From assembly GCF_011766325.1 (NCBI RefSeq), contig NZ_BLLG01000016.1, forward strand, positions 1 to 64,000: a DNA stretch of 64,000 bases, given 5' to 3'. The notes below the pieces were generated by a model that was not told the DNA's origin, ran no database searches, and worked only from the letters and a program-made list of their open reading frames with translations. This document shows positions 53,172 through 62,227 of the stretch, one piece after another (the first letter of the stretch is position 1; each line of letters starts with the position of its first letter). The position numbers were made by a program, and so were the translations under genes. This stretch comes from Streptomyces pacificus. Its GTDB lineage: Bacteria; Actinomycetota; Actinomycetes; Streptomycetales; Streptomycetaceae.

Positions 53172-53753
53172 CTACGAGGACGGCGGCAGCAGCACCTCGT
53201 CGATGATGTGGACGACGGCGTTGCTCGTGGCCACGTCGCCGCAGAGGATGTTCGCCGAGTCGTTCACCTTGAAGGAGTCACCCGACCCGGACGTGGTCAG
53301 CTCGGCCCCTTCGAGGGTCTTGAACCGGCCGTCCGGCAACTGGTCGACGGTGACCTCCGAACCGACGACGTGGTACGTCAGGATCTTCTTCAGCTGCTCC
53401 TGGTCGTTCAGGATCTCGTTGAGCTGGGCTTCAGGGATCTTCGCGAAGGCGTCGTTGGTGGGTGCGAAGACCGTGATCTTGTCGGCGTCGTTCAGCGTCT
53501 CCACGAGCCCGGCCTTCTGCACGGCGCTGACCAGGGTGGAGAGATCAGGCTGCTGCGAGGCGGCGGTGGCCACCGGCTGGTCGGCCATCGCCGCCGCGCT
53601 GCCCGTACCGCTTGTCGGCAGCGCGGAGCAGCCGGGCCCGAACGGTTCCAGTGCGGGGGCCGCCTGGGCGGTGGGAGCGGCTGCGAGGAGCGGAAGCGGT
53701 ACGAGGAGCGCGCCGGCTGCGGCGAGAGCGGCTCCCCTGAGGCGGTCGGTCAT
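53172..53753 (-). CDS. Secreted fasciclin (FAS1) domain protein
   Basis: The 193-residue protein starts at ATG 53753 (AAGGTGAAG upstream) with a signal peptide (GAALAAAGALLVPLPLLAAA). One FAS1 domain covers about residues 70-193: DLSTLVSAVQKAGLVETLND, then ITVFAPTNDAFAKIP (H1 box), ILTYHVVGSEV and VVHIIDEVLLPPS (H2 box). It has no lipobox, so it is probably released or wall-associated. It resembles mycobacterial MPT70/83 and Streptomyces surface proteins thought to act in adhesion. Confidence 0.92.
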   Translation of the reverse strand: MTDRLRGAALAAAGALLVPLPLLAAAPTAQAAPALEPFGPGCSALPTSGTGSAAAMADQPVATAASQQPDLSTLVSAVQKAGLVETLNDADKITVFAPTNDAFAKIPEAQLNEILNDQEQLKKILTYHVVGSEVTVDQLPDGRFKTLEGAELTTSGSGDSFKVNDSANILCGDVATSNAVVHIIDEVLLPPSS

Positions 53754-54268
53754 GAGCTTCACCTTTGCTGGGAGGGGTGCGACGGGCTCCCTCGTGCTGC
53801 CCGCCACTCCCTCTTCGCGGGAACCCCGCCCGGCGGATGACCCCGGGGCCGGTGTTTTCCTCACCTCCGGACGGTCGCCTGATCACGCCATGCCGCCCCG
53901 CTCCGCTGCATTCATGCCTACTCATGCCTACTCATGCCTGCTCATTAGAGGACCATCCCTGCTCCTGCCCTCGGCTCCGCGCCCGCTGCCCCAGCCCGTG
54001 CGCTCCGTGGCCGTGCGCACCGGTCCGGGCCCCCGCCCGGGCCACCCGCATGGGCCGCCCGCATGGGCCGCCGGGGCCGTGGCGGCCCCCTCCTCGCCGC
54101 CCCTGGCGGGGTTGCGGCGGGGGGAGGGCGGTCCCGGGGCCCGTCCGGGGCGCACCCGGTCCGTGAGGCGGTCCCGCACCCCGTGACGCGGTGTGGCGTC
54201 CCGCCACGCTGTGCGGTGGGCGGCCCCGCCGGGATGTGCGGTTCCCCGTCACGCGGGCTCCAGGACCG
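53754..54268. other. Intergenic with a 10-bp tandem repeat
   Basis: CTCATGCCTA-type units repeat at 53911-53946 (3.5 copies), about 160 bases before the fasciclin start; a 13-bp CGCATGGGCCGCC repeat lies at 54048-54073. No gene was recognised. Confidence 0.6.
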
Positions 54269-57200
54269 CTACGCGATCTCCAGGAGGAGGTCACCACCCT
54301 CCACCTGCTGGATCCGGTTGATGGCCAGCCGCGCGACACGGCCCGCCCGGGGGGCGGTGATGGCGGCCTCCATCTTCATCGCCTCGATGGTCGCCACCGT
54401 GGCGCCCGCCTCCACCGCGTCCCCCTCGGCCAGGGCGAGCGTCACCACACCGGCGAACGGCGCGGCGACATGACCCGGGTCCGAGCGGTCGGCCTTCTCG
54501 GTGACCGGCACGTCCGAGGCCGCCGACCTGTCGCGCACCTGGATCGGCCGCAGCTGGCCGTTCAGCGTGGCCACCACGGTCCGCATGCCGCGTTCGTCGG
54601 CCTCACCGACGGCCTGCAGCTCGATGAGGAGCCGGACGCCGGGCTCGAGGTCGACCCCGTACTCCTTCGACGGCCGCAGTCCGTAGAAGAAGGCCTTGCT
54701 GTCCAGCACGCTGGTGTCGCCGTAGGCCTGGCGGTGGGTGTCGAACTCGCGCGTCGGGCCGGGGAACAGCAGCCGGTTGAGCGTGGCCCGGCGGCTCTTC
54801 TCGAGACCCGCCCGGTCCTCGGCCGTCAGCTCCCGCACCGGCTTGGCGCCGGCCCGGCCCTGCAGCGCCTTGCTGCGGAAGGGCTCCGGCCAGCCTCCCG
54901 GCGGGGTGCCGAGCTCACCGCGCAGGAATCCGACGACGGAGTCCGGGATGTCGAACCGCTCGGGTGCGGCCTCGAACTCCCGCGGTGACACCCCGGCACC
55001 GACCAGATGCAGGGCGAGGTCCCCGACCACCTTCGAGGACGGGGTGACCTTCACCAGTCTGCCGAGGATCCGGTCCGCAGCGGCGTACATCGCCTCGATG
55101 TCCTCGAAGCGGCCTCCCAGACCGAGGGCGACGGCCTGGGTGCGCAGATTGGACAGCTGCCCGCCCGGGATCTCGTGGTGGTAGACCCGCCCGGTCGGCG
55201 CGGCGAGTCCGGCCTCGAACGGCGCGTAGACCCGGCGCACGCCCTCCCAGTAGGGCTCCAGGTCGCCGACGGCCTGCAGATCCAGCCCGGTGGGGCGGGG
55301 GGTGTGGTCGGTCGCGGCCACGATGGCCGACAGCGACGGCTGCGACGTCGTTCCCGCCATGGACGCGACCGCGCCGTCCACCGCGTCCGCCCCCGCGTGG
55401 ATCGCCGCCAGGTAGGTGGCGAGCTGGCCGCCCGCGGTGTCATGGGTGTGCAGGTGCACCGGGAGGTCGAACTCGCGCCGCAGCGCCGAGACGAGCGTGG
55501 CCGCCGCCGGGGCGCGCAGCAGTCCGGCCATGTCCTTCACGGCCAGCACATGGGCGCCCGCGGTGACGATCTCCTCGGCGAGGCGGAGGTAGTAGTCCAG
55601 CGTGTATAGCCGCTCCGAGGGGTCGGACAGGTCGGAGGTGTAGCAGAGGGCCACCTCCGCCACGGCCGTCCCGGTCTCCCGTACCGCCTCGATCGCGGGC
55701 CGCATCCGCCCCACGTCGTTGAGGGCGTCGAAGATCCGGAAGATGTCGACGCCGGTGGCCGCCGCCTCCTGCACGAAGGAGTCGGTGACCTCCGTCGGGT
55801 ACGGGGTGTAGCCCACGGTGTTCCGCCCGCGCAGCAGCATCTGCAGGCAGATGTTGGGGACGGCCTCGCGCAGCGCGGCCAGCCGCTCCCAGGGGTCCTC
55901 GGCGAGGAAGCGCAGGGCCACGTCGTAGGTGGCACCGCCCCAGCACTCCAGCGACAGCAGCCCGGGGAGCGTCCGTGCGACCGTCGGGGCGACGGCGAGC
56001 AGGTCCTTGGTGCGGACCCGGGTGGCGAGCAGCGACTGGTGGGCGTCGCGGAAGGTGGTGTCGGTGACGCCGATGGCCGGCGACGCGCGCAGCCACCGGG
56101 CGAAGCCCTCGGGGCCGCGCGCCACCAGCTGCTGCCGGGAGCCGGCGGGCGGCTCCCCGGCGGGCAGCGGGGGCAGTTTGGTGACCGGGTCGACCAGGTC
56201 CGGCCGTTCGCCGTGGGGCCTGTTCACCGTGACGTCGGCCAGATAGGTGAGCAGCTTTGTGCCGCGGTCGGCGGAGTGGCGCGCGGTGAGCAGATACGGC
56301 CGCTCCCCGATGAACGACGTGGTGACCCGCCCGGCCTGGAAGTCCGCGTCGTCGAGCACGGCCTGGAGGAACGGGATGTTCGTGGCCACGCCGCGGATGC
56401 GGAACTCGGCCACCGCACGCCGGGCCCGGCCGATCGCGGCCCCGAAGTCCCGGCCCCGGCAGGTCAGTTTGACCAGCATCGAGTCGAAGTGGGCGCTGAT
56501 CTCGGTACCCGCGTGGGTCGTGCCGCCGTCGAGCCGGATGCCGGAGCCGCCCGGAGAGCGGTAGGCGCTGATCCGGCCCGTGTCCGGGCGGAACCCGTTC
56601 GCCGGATCCTCGGTGGTGATACGGCACTGCAGAGCGGCACCGCGCAGCGTGACGGTCTCCTGTGCGAGTCCGAGGTCCGCGAGCGTCTCACCGGCCGCGA
56701 TGCGCAGCTGGGCCTGGACCAGGTCGACGTCGGTGACCTCCTCGGTCACCGTGTGCTCGACCTGGATGCGCGGGTTCATCTCGATGAAGACATGGTGGCC
56801 GTCGCGGTCGAGCAGGAACTCCACCGTGCCGGCGTTGCGGTAGCCGATCTCGCGGGCGAAGCGCACCGCGTCCGCGCAGATCCGGTCCCGCAGGGCCGGG
56901 TCGAGGTTCGGCGCGGGCGCCAGCTCGATCACCTTCTGGTGCCGGCGCTGGAGCGAGCAGTCCCGCTCGAAGAGGTGGATGACGTTCCCGCTGCCGTCGG
57001 CGAGGATCTGCACCTCGATATGGCGCGGGTCGACGACCGCCTTCTCCAGGAAGACGGTGGGGTCGCCGAACGCCGACGCCGCCTCGCGGGACGCCGCCTC
57101 GATCGACTCGCGCAGCGCGGACGGTTCCTCCACACGGCGCATGCCGCGCCCTCCGCCGCCCGCGACCGCCTTGACGAACACCGGGAAACCGATGTCCTGC

Positions 57201-57643
57201 GCGGCCCGCACCAGTTCACGGGCGTCGGTGGAGGGCTCGGACGAGCCGAGCACCGGTACCCCCGCGGCGCGGGCCGCGGCCACGGCCCGGGCCTTGTTCC
57301 CGGTCAGTTCGAGGGTGTCCGCGCCCGGCCCGACGAAGGTGATGCCCGCCTCCTCGCAGGCGCGGGCCAGTTCCGGGTTCTCGGAGAGGAACCCGTAACC
57401 CGGGTAGACGGCGTCCGCCCCCGCCCGGCGGGCGGCGGCCACGACCTCCTCGACGGAGAGGTAGGCCCGCACCGGGTGCCCCTGCTCGCCGATCTCGTAG
57501 GCTTCGTCGGCCTTCAGCCGGTGCAGGGAGTTGCGGTCCTCGTAGGGGAAGACGGCGACGGTGCGCGCCCCCAGCTCATAGCCGGCGCGGAACGCGCGAA
57601 TCGCAATCTCGCCGCGGTTGGCGACCAGCACCTTGCGGAACAT
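54269..57643 (-). CDS. pyc: Pyruvate carboxylase
   Basis: The 1124-residue single-chain pyruvate carboxylase starts at ATG 57643 (MFRKVLVANRGEIAIRAFRA). Biotin carboxylase (about 1-450): GGGGRGMRRVE, FLEKAVVDPRHIEVQ, MNPRIQVEHTVTEEV. Carboxyltransferase (about 530-800): TDTTFRDAHQSLLATRVRTK, VKDMAGLL, LHTHDTAGGQ. The C-terminal biotinyl domain has EAMKMEAAI with the biotin Lys. It makes oxaloacetate from pyruvate, bicarbonate and ATP to refill the TCA cycle. It stands alone. Confidence 0.97.
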   Translation of the reverse strand: MFRKVLVANRGEIAIRAFRAGYELGARTVAVFPYEDRNSLHRLKADEAYEIGEQGHPVRAYLSVEEVVAAARRAGADAVYPGYGFLSENPELARACEEAGITFVGPGADTLELTGNKARAVAAARAAGVPVLGSSEPSTDARELVRAAQDIGFPVFVKAVAGGGGRGMRRVEEPSALRESIEAASREAASAFGDPTVFLEKAVVDPRHIEVQILADGSGNVIHLFERDCSLQRRHQKVIELAPAPNLDPALRDRICADAVRFAREIGYRNAGTVEFLLDRDGHHVFIEMNPRIQVEHTVTEEVTDVDLVQAQLRIAAGETLADLGLAQETVTLRGAALQCRITTEDPANGFRPDTGRISAYRSPGGSGIRLDGGTTHAGTEISAHFDSMLVKLTCRGRDFGAAIGRARRAVAEFRIRGVATNIPFLQAVLDDADFQAGRVTTSFIGERPYLLTARHSADRGTKLLTYLADVTVNRPHGERPDLVDPVTKLPPLPAGEPPAGSRQQLVARGPEGFARWLRASPAIGVTDTTFRDAHQSLLATRVRTKDLLAVAPTVARTLPGLLSLECWGGATYDVALRFLAEDPWERLAALREAVPNICLQMLLRGRNTVGYTPYPTEVTDSFVQEAAATGVDIFRIFDALNDVGRMRPAIEAVRETGTAVAEVALCYTSDLSDPSERLYTLDYYLRLAEEIVTAGAHVLAVKDMAGLLRAPAAATLVSALRREFDLPVHLHTHDTAGGQLATYLAAIHAGADAVDGAVASMAGTTSQPSLSAIVAATDHTPRPTGLDLQAVGDLEPYWEGVRRVYAPFEAGLAAPTGRVYHHEIPGGQLSNLRTQAVALGLGGRFEDIEAMYAAADRILGRLVKVTPSSKVVGDLALHLVGAGVSPREFEAAPERFDIPDSVVGFLRGELGTPPGGWPEPFRSKALQGRAGAKPVRELTAEDRAGLEKSRRATLNRLLFPGPTREFDTHRQAYGDTSVLDSKAFFYGLRPSKEYGVDLEPGVRLLIELQAVGEADERGMRTVVATLNGQLRPIQVRDRSAASDVPVTEKADRSDPGHVAAPFAGVVTLALAEGDAVEAGATVATIEAMKMEAAITAPRAGRVARLAINRIQQVEGGDLLLEIA

Positions 57644-57845
57644 CCTGGATCCCTTCAGCCTGGTGGCGACACACCCCATGGTCTCAGCCACCCCAGTCCC
57701 TACCCGTCGGTAGCGTCAAGAGTCCCGTGCTGTCCGGCGCATCGGCGCGGCGTTGCGCCGGACACATGGCCCGGTCCGGCGATCCCGGCCGGCCCGCGAA
57801 CCGGCCGGGATCGGTGGGGCGGGCGGGGCCCGGGCCCACCGGCGA

Positions 57846-57889
57846 CGCGGACGGCGCACCCCCGTGTCCCGTGGGGTGCGCCGTCCGCG
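57846..57889 (-). terminator. 17-bp hairpin after katG
   Basis: Arms 57846-57862 and 57873-57889 (GCGGACGGCGCACCCC core) pair perfectly around a 10-base loop, about 60 bases past the katG stop. No U-tract is present. GGGGGCACC units repeat between it and the gene. Confidence 0.6.
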
Positions 57890-57950
57890 GAGGCGGGCCC
57901 CCCGATGCCGCCGGGGGCACCGGGGGCACCGGGGGCACGGGGCAGCGGGA

Positions 57951-60182
57951 TCAGCCGAGGTCGAACCGGTCCAGGTTCATCACCTTGTCCCACGCCGCCA
58001 CGAAGTCCCTGACGAACTTCTCCTTCGCGTCGTCGCTCGCGTACACCTCGGCCAGGGCGCGCAGCTCGGAGTTGGAGCCGAAGACCAGGTCGGCCCGGGT
58101 TCCGGTCCACTTGACCTCGCCGGTGGCGCCGTCACGGCCCTCGAAGGTGCTCGCGTCCCCGGCCGCCGCCTGCCATGTCGTGCCGAGGTCCAGCAGGTTG
58201 ACGAAGAAGTCGTTGGTCAGCCTGCCCGGGGTTGTCGTGAGCACGCCCATCCGTGACTGCCGGTGGTTCGCGCCGAGCACGCGCAGTCCGCCGACCAGGA
58301 CGGTCATCTCGGGTGCGCTCAGCGTCAGCAGGTTCGCCCGGTCGATCAGCAGGTACTCGGCAGGCAGCCGGTTGCCCTTGCCGAGGTAGTTGCGGAAGCC
58401 GTCGGCGGCCGGTTCGAGCGCGGCGAACGACTCGGTGTCCGTCTGGTCCTGCGACGCGTCCACCCGGCCCGGCGCGAAGGGGACCTCGACCTCCACGCCG
58501 GCGTCCCGGGCGGCCTTCTCCACGGCGGCTCCGCCGGCGAGGACGATCAGATCGGCGAGCGAGATCCGCTTGCCGCCGCTCTGGGCGGAGTCGAAGGAGT
58601 GCCGGATCCCCTCGAGGGTGCGCAGCACGCCCGCCAGCCGGTCGGGGTCGTTGACCTCCCAACCGCACTGCGGCTGCAGGCGGATACGGGCGCCGTTGGC
58701 ACCGCCGCGCTTGTCGCTGCCGCGGAAGGACGAGGCCGACGCCCACGCCGTGGACACCAGCTCCGACACCGGCAGGCCCGAGTCGAGGACCTGTGCCTTG
58801 AGGGCTGCGACGTCCTCGGCGTCCACCAGCTCGTGCGCCGCCTCGGGCAGCGGGTCCTGCCACGGCAGCACCTCGGACGGCACCTCGGGGCCGAGGTACC
58901 GCTGGATCGGGCCCATGTCGCGGTGCGTCAGCTTGTACCAGGCGCGGGCGAAGGCGTCGGCGAAGGCGCCGGGGTCCTCCAGGAAGCGCCGCGAGATCTG
59001 CTCGTAGACCGGGTCGAAGCGCAGCGAGAGGTCGGTGGTGAGCATCGTCGGGGCATGGGTCCTCGACGGGTCGTGGGCGTCGGGGACGGTACCCGCGCCG
59101 GCACCGCCCTTCGGCCGCCACTGGTGCGCGCCCGCGGGGCTCTTGAACAGCTCCCACTCGTAGCCGAATAGGATCTCGAAGAAACTGTTGTCCCAGGTGA
59201 CCGGGGTGGTGGTCCAGATGCCCTCGAGACCGCTGGTGATGGCGTCGGCGCCCTTGCCGGTGCCGTGGCTGTTCTTCCAGCCGAAGCCCTGCTGCTCGAT
59301 CGGGGCGGCCTCGGGGTCCGGGCCGACGGCGTCGGCCGGGCCGGCGCCGTGGGTCTTCCCGAAGGTGTGGCCGCCGGCGACGAGGGCGACCGTCTCCTCG
59401 TCGTTCATCGCCATCCGGCGGAAGGTCTCGCGGATGTCGCGGGCGGCGGCCAGCGGGTCCGGAGTGCCGTTGGGGCCCTCGGGGTTGACGTAGATGAGGC
59501 CCATCTGGACCGCGCCGAGCGGGTTCTCCAGCTCGCGGTCGCCGGTGTAGCGCGCGTCGCCGAGCCAGGTGGTCTCCGGGCCCCAGTAGACGTCCTCGTC
59601 GGGCTCCCAGACGTCCTCGCGGCCGCCCGCGAAGCCGAAGGTCTCGAAGCCCATCGACTCGAGGGCCACATTGCCCGCGAGGATCATGAGGTCCGCCCAG
59701 GACAGGCTCTGGCCGTACTTCTTCTTCACCGGCCACAGCAGCCGGCGGGCCTTGTCGAGGTTGCCGTTGTCCGGCCAGCTGTTGAGCGGTGCGAAGCGCT
59801 GCTGGCCGGCCCCGGCCCCGCCGCGGCCGTCACTGATGCGGTAGGTGCCCGCGCTGTGCCACGCCATGCGGATCATGAACGGGCCGTAGTGGCCGAAGTC
59901 GGCCGGCCACCACTCCTGGGAGGTCGTCAGCACCTCGGCGATGTCCCGCTTCACGGCCGGCAGGTCGAGGCTCCGGAACGCCGCGGCGTAGTCGAAGCCG
60001 TCGCCGAGCGGGTTGGCCGCGGCCGGGTTCTTCGCGAGGATCTTCAGATTGAGCCGCTCCGGCCACCACTGGCGGTTGCCTCCGCCCTGTGTCGGATGCG
60101 GCGCGCGCCCGTGCGCGACGGGGCAGCCTCCCGCGCCCTCGGCCTTGGCGTCGGTGACGATGGCATCGTGGTTCTCGGACAT
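57951..60182 (-). CDS. katG: Catalase-peroxidase
   Basis: The 743-residue full-length KatG has two homologous halves. The distal active site RMAWHSAGTYRISDGRGGAG (Arg, Trp, His) lies near residue 105, the adduct Tyr is in MGLIYVNPEGP, and the proximal heme His is in ALVAGGHTFGKTHGAG. The C-terminal half (VSTAWASASSFRGSDKRGGA) lacks heme, as usual. It destroys hydrogen peroxide and is the typical target of Fur-family FurA/CatR repressors; such a gene lies divergently upstream. Confidence 0.97.
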   Translation of the reverse strand: MSENHDAIVTDAKAEGAGGCPVAHGRAPHPTQGGGNRQWWPERLNLKILAKNPAAANPLGDGFDYAAAFRSLDLPAVKRDIAEVLTTSQEWWPADFGHYGPFMIRMAWHSAGTYRISDGRGGAGAGQQRFAPLNSWPDNGNLDKARRLLWPVKKKYGQSLSWADLMILAGNVALESMGFETFGFAGGREDVWEPDEDVYWGPETTWLGDARYTGDRELENPLGAVQMGLIYVNPEGPNGTPDPLAAARDIRETFRRMAMNDEETVALVAGGHTFGKTHGAGPADAVGPDPEAAPIEQQGFGWKNSHGTGKGADAITSGLEGIWTTTPVTWDNSFFEILFGYEWELFKSPAGAHQWRPKGGAGAGTVPDAHDPSRTHAPTMLTTDLSLRFDPVYEQISRRFLEDPGAFADAFARAWYKLTHRDMGPIQRYLGPEVPSEVLPWQDPLPEAAHELVDAEDVAALKAQVLDSGLPVSELVSTAWASASSFRGSDKRGGANGARIRLQPQCGWEVNDPDRLAGVLRTLEGIRHSFDSAQSGGKRISLADLIVLAGGAAVEKAARDAGVEVEVPFAPGRVDASQDQTDTESFAALEPAADGFRNYLGKGNRLPAEYLLIDRANLLTLSAPEMTVLVGGLRVLGANHRQSRMGVLTTTPGRLTNDFFVNLLDLGTTWQAAAGDASTFEGRDGATGEVKWTGTRADLVFGSNSELRALAEVYASDDAKEKFVRDFVAAWDKVMNLDRFDLG

Positions 60183-60559
60183 GGGAATCCTTCCGGACTG
60201 CTCGGATCGCGTGGGCTCGGCGACTGCACGGGGTCGAACTGCGGGCGCGGGTCCCGGTGGACGGCCTTCCCGGTGGCATGGCCGGACGGCCGCGGCGACG
60301 GCCGGTGCGTGGCGGGCGCGGCCCGCCGGGCCCGGCGGGCCGAGTGCCCCGCGCGGGGCCCGGCCGGCCGGGCACGCGTCCGGCCGGCGCCCGCACCGGC
60401 ACGGAGCCGGGCCCCGTCCGCGGCGGTTCCGGACGGCGCGGCGCCGGTGGCCGTCATCCGCAGGCCGGCGCGGTGCGGATCGGCGGCGGTGTTCCCGTCA
60501 TGTCCTCGTCTCCTGCCGTGTGCTGGAGTCCTCGGCGCCCTTGGCTGTCGCCGGAACCG
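60183..60559. other. katG upstream leader region, no gene seen
   Basis: About 375 bases between katG and its candidate promoter. They are very GC-rich with inverted repeats that could fold in a long 5' leader. No ORF was recognised. Confidence 0.5.
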
Positions 60560-60587
60560 ATCCTACGATGGACGCAGTCCAGGTCAA
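60560..60587 (-). promoter_or_regulatory. Candidate katG promoter
   Basis: On the minus strand TTGACC and TAGGAT are spaced by 16 bases, close to the HrdB consensus. This predicts a 5' leader of more than 360 bases unless another promoter lies nearer katG. Confidence 0.5.
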
Positions 60588-60605
60588 GAAGCTCGCCTGA
60601 TCCAT

Positions 60606-60617
60606 ATCCGATCGGAT
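60606..60617. promoter_or_regulatory. Palindrome in the katG-fur divergent region
   Basis: ATCCGATCGGAT is a perfect 12-bp palindrome lying between the katG promoter and a TAGACT -10 box (60634-60639) for the regulator gene. It is a candidate operator for the Fur-family protein. Confidence 0.45.
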
Positions 60618-60675
60618 TCCGGACATCCGCGGGTAGACTTCGGCCGTCCCGTCGAGTGCGGATAGGTGAACCCAC

Positions 60676-61086
60676 ATGAGCGACCTGCTGGAGCGGCTGC
60701 GGGAACGCGGCTGGCGGGTGACCGCCCAGCGGCGCGTCGTGGCGGAGGTCCTCGACGGCGACCATGTGCACCTCACGGCCGACCAGGTGCACACCCGGGC
60801 CGCGCTGCGGCTGCCCGAGATCTCCCGGGCGACCGTCTACAACACCCTGGGGGAACTGGTCGCTCTGGGCGAGGTCGCGGAGGTCTCCACGGACGGCCGC
60901 GCCAAGCGCTACGACCCCAACGCACACCGTCCGCACCAGCACTTGGTGTGCTCGGGCTGCGGGGCCATTCGCGATGTCCGCCCCCTCGGCGATCCGCTGG
61001 ACCGCCTCCCGGCCGACCAGCGGTACGGGTTCACGGTGTCCGGGGCGGTGGTCACCTACCGCGGGCTGTGCCCGTCCTGCGTCTGA
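60676..61086 (+). CDS. Fur-family peroxide regulator (CatR/FurA/PerR-like)
   Basis: The 136-residue Fur-family repressor starts at ATG 60676. The winged helix is RGWRVTAQRRVVAEVL and EISRATVYNTLGELVALGEV. The metal-binding part holds RYDPNAHRPHQHLVCSGCG and the C-terminal CPSC, giving the Cys4 zinc site. The Asp and His pattern (AHRPHQH) suits a peroxide-sensing PerR type. It is divergent from katG, as CatR is from the catalase gene in S. coelicolor, so peroxide-responsive repression of katG is inferred. Confidence 0.88.
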   Translation: MSDLLERLRERGWRVTAQRRVVAEVLDGDHVHLTADQVHTRAALRLPEISRATVYNTLGELVALGEVAEVSTDGRAKRYDPNAHRPHQHLVCSGCGAIRDVRPLGDPLDRLPADQRYGFTVSGAVVTYRGLCPSCV

Positions 61087-61345
61087 GGGCCGGTCCGAGC
61101 CGGGCCCCGCACCCGGGTCCCTCGGTCACCGGAGCGGCCGTCAGCGGCACCGGGCCCTGCGGACCGCGGGGCCCGGTGGCGCCGCGAGCACACGGTGTGC
61201 TGCGGCCGGCCCGGAACAGGCCGGCCGCCGGGACCCCGGCCGCGCCCGTGCCGCCGGCGGACAGACCGCCGGCAGCGTCCGCCCCGGGCGGGTACGACGG
61301 CGGTCCCGATGACCGCCTGCGGGCAGGCCGCACGGGGCGTCGCTG

Positions 61346-62227
61346 TCATTCGGGGCGGCCGAAGCGGTGGGCCGCCCAGAGCAGTGCCAGGGCCCCCGTC
61401 GCCAGCAGCACACCCGCTTCGAGGGGGAGGGGAGGCTGCAGGCCGAACCACTCGATGCCCGCCGCGGCCCCGTGGCCCGGCACCTGCAGCTCGATGCTCC
61501 GCCGCAACAGGTCCACGCCGTAGGCGAGCGGGTTGACCGCGGCGAGGGCCTGGGCCCAGCCGGGCAGGGCGTGCAGCGGGAAGAAGCCCCCGGAGAGGAA
61601 CAGCAGCGGCATCATCACCAGGCCGAGCAGCAGCTGGAAGACCTCGGGGCGGCCCAGGCCCACGGCGAGGGCCAGGGAGAGGGCCGTGATGGCGAAGGAG
61701 GCCAGGAGCATGCCGGCCAGGAGCAGCGCCAGCAGGACCGGGTCGTAGGGCAGCCCGACCGCTCCGGCGAGGGAGAGCAGCACGGCGCCCTGGACCGCGG
61801 CGACCACGGTGCCGCCGGCGCAGCTGCCGAGAAGCAGGGTGGAGCGGCGAACCGGGGCCATCAGCAGCTCGCGCAGATAACCGCTCTGGCGGTCGGTGAT
61901 CAGGCGGATGCCGACCATGACGGCCGGCGTCTGGACCGTCATCATCAGCATGCCGGGGAACAGGTAGGCCTGGTAGCCGACGCCCAGCGCCGAGTCGGGG
62001 ATGAGGGCGGCCAGCCCACCCCCGAGGATGAAGAGGTAGAGCACCGGCTGGACCAGCATCAGGGCCGTGTGGGTGCGCTGGGAGGAGAGGCGCAGCAGAT
62101 CGCGGTGGACCAGCGCGTGGACCGCACGCAGTTCGCGGCGCAGGCGGGTCAGGGGTGCCGGGCCGGGGCCGCCGGAGGTGTCCGTGGCGGGCCGGACCCT
62201 CGCGTCCCGGGAGGCGGATGTGGTCAC
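61346..62227 (-). CDS. ABC-2 type permease of the lanthipeptide locus (VenH-like)
   Basis: The 293-residue protein starts at GTG 62227, which overlaps the ATPase stop (GTGA). Six membrane helices are visible after a cytoplasmic N-terminus (LMLVQPVLYLFILGGGLAAL, AVQGAVLLSLAGAVGL, LLALLLAGMLLASFAIT, VMMPLLFLSGGFFPL, VLLATGALALLWAAH). The ABC-2 signature around GYLRELLMAPVRRSTLLLG is present. With the ATPase next to it, it probably exports the lanthipeptide or gives self-protection. DrrB-like daunorubicin exporters share this plan. Confidence 0.88.
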   Translation of the reverse strand: MTTSASRDARVRPATDTSGGPGPAPLTRLRRELRAVHALVHRDLLRLSSQRTHTALMLVQPVLYLFILGGGLAALIPDSALGVGYQAYLFPGMLMMTVQTPAVMVGIRLITDRQSGYLRELLMAPVRRSTLLLGSCAGGTVVAAVQGAVLLSLAGAVGLPYDPVLLALLLAGMLLASFAITALSLALAVGLGRPEVFQLLLGLVMMPLLFLSGGFFPLHALPGWAQALAAVNPLAYGVDLLRRSIELQVPGHGAAAGIEWFGLQPPLPLEAGVLLATGALALLWAAHRFGRPE

